From the NCBI RefSeq assembly GCF_000733865.1, contig NZ_JPOK01000008.1:1-39211 (forward strand): DNA of 39,211 bases. The letters run 5' to 3'. Made by a program: the position numbers and the translations under genes. Under the pieces are notes generated by a model. The model did no database searches and had not been told where the DNA came from. It was given only the letters and a program-made list of their open reading frames with translations. Shown here piece by piece: positions 39,160 through 39,211 of this stretch. Position 1 is the first letter of the stretch, and the number at the start of each line of letters is the position of its first letter. This DNA comes from Mycoplasma buteonis. Lineage in GTDB: Bacteria > Bacillota_I > Bacilli_A > Mycoplasmatales > Metamycoplasmataceae.

Positions 39160-39211
39160 GTTGTTAAATAAACAATTTAAAAACTTTACGGTAAATTTAA
39201 CCTAACACCAT
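39160..39211 (+). repeat. attR-side copy of the 52-bp direct repeat (reaches window end)
   Basis: Identical to 22115-22166 over all 52 bases. The match runs off the window, so the full repeat length is unknown. It lies 106 bp upstream of the helicase start codon, separated from it by the doubled GGTACCTCTT site. Confidence 0.85.

Larger units (their letters stand above)
22115..39211 (-). mobile_element. 17-kb prophage bounded by 52-bp direct repeats
   Basis: Identical 52-bp sequences at 22115-22166 and 39160-39211 lie 17,045 bp apart. The left copy follows the host exporter's terminator, and the right copy reaches the window end, so it could be longer. Between them are a tyrosine recombinase near the left repeat and a minus-strand operon with helicase, SSB-like protein, terminase, portal, scaffold and capsid. 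This is an integrated, apparently complete temperate phage; no gene shows decay apart from a possible frameshift in the last small ORF. It uses TGA for Trp in most genes, so it is adapted to mycoplasmas. I do not recognise it as one of the described mycoplasma phages (MAV1, phiMFV1, P1, L2). Confidence 0.85.

Noticed and set aside
22115-39211. Endolysin or cell-wall hydrolase
   Set aside because: No lysozyme, amidase or CHAP-type motif was seen in any frame, as expected for a wall-less host.

Overview
The window is a chromosomal stretch of a Mollicute, most likely a Mycoplasma sensu lato of the hominis/synoviae type. It is very AT-rich. In-frame TGA codons occur throughout undoubted genes (rpsB, tsf, the phage terminase and portal) where a tryptophan belongs, so genetic code 4 applies and all coding regions below are read with TGA = Trp. 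Lipoprotein signal peptides and the absence of cell-wall genes fit.

Host part, 1-22114. A surface-type endonuclease I with a tandem-repeat linker enters from the left. It faces a three-gene operon of small two-TM membrane proteins (2424-1069, minus). Then come a Cof-type HAD phosphatase, rpsB-tsf behind a structured leader, and a probable ~80-nt small RNA. Two membrane-anchored coiled-coil proteins follow on the minus strand (1060 and 451 aa), then a leaderless S1-domain protein. The rplK-rplA operon carries a recognisable L1-binding leader. A six-gene operon (12405-18707) has an ABC permease, its ATPase and four overlapping paralogous lipoproteins. Two half-transporter genes (18796-22066) make a heterodimeric ABC exporter with one degenerate ATP site.

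Element part, 22115-39211. A 52-bp perfect direct repeat at 22115-22166 and 39160-39211 (the window ends inside or at the end of the second copy) brackets a 17,045-bp unit that reads as a compact, apparently undescribed prophage. Next to the left repeat lies a 1.2-kb non-coding control region packed with hairpins. These include large perfect AT palindromes, a GC-rich stem, a pseudoknot candidate and a probable structured RNA. Three hairpins present the same loop, AGCAAACC, on different stems. Then come a 99-aa protein, a tyrosine recombinase and a PD-(D/E)XK-like nuclease on the plus strand.

The rest is one minus-strand operon read from right to left: RecA-fold DnaB-type helicase, tandem OB-fold SSB-like protein, terminase large subunit, portal, a 628-aa protein, scaffold, major capsid, a 442-aa protein, a 1030-aa fibre-like coiled-coil protein, a small membrane protein, and a last small ORF needing a -1 frameshift. 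Genes overlap or nearly touch. Replication (helicase, SSB), packaging (terminase, portal) and head assembly (scaffold, capsid) are clear. Tail genes are not recognisable, and no endolysin is seen, as expected for a wall-less host. A doubled GGTACCTCTT site upstream of the helicase is a candidate operator for the operon.
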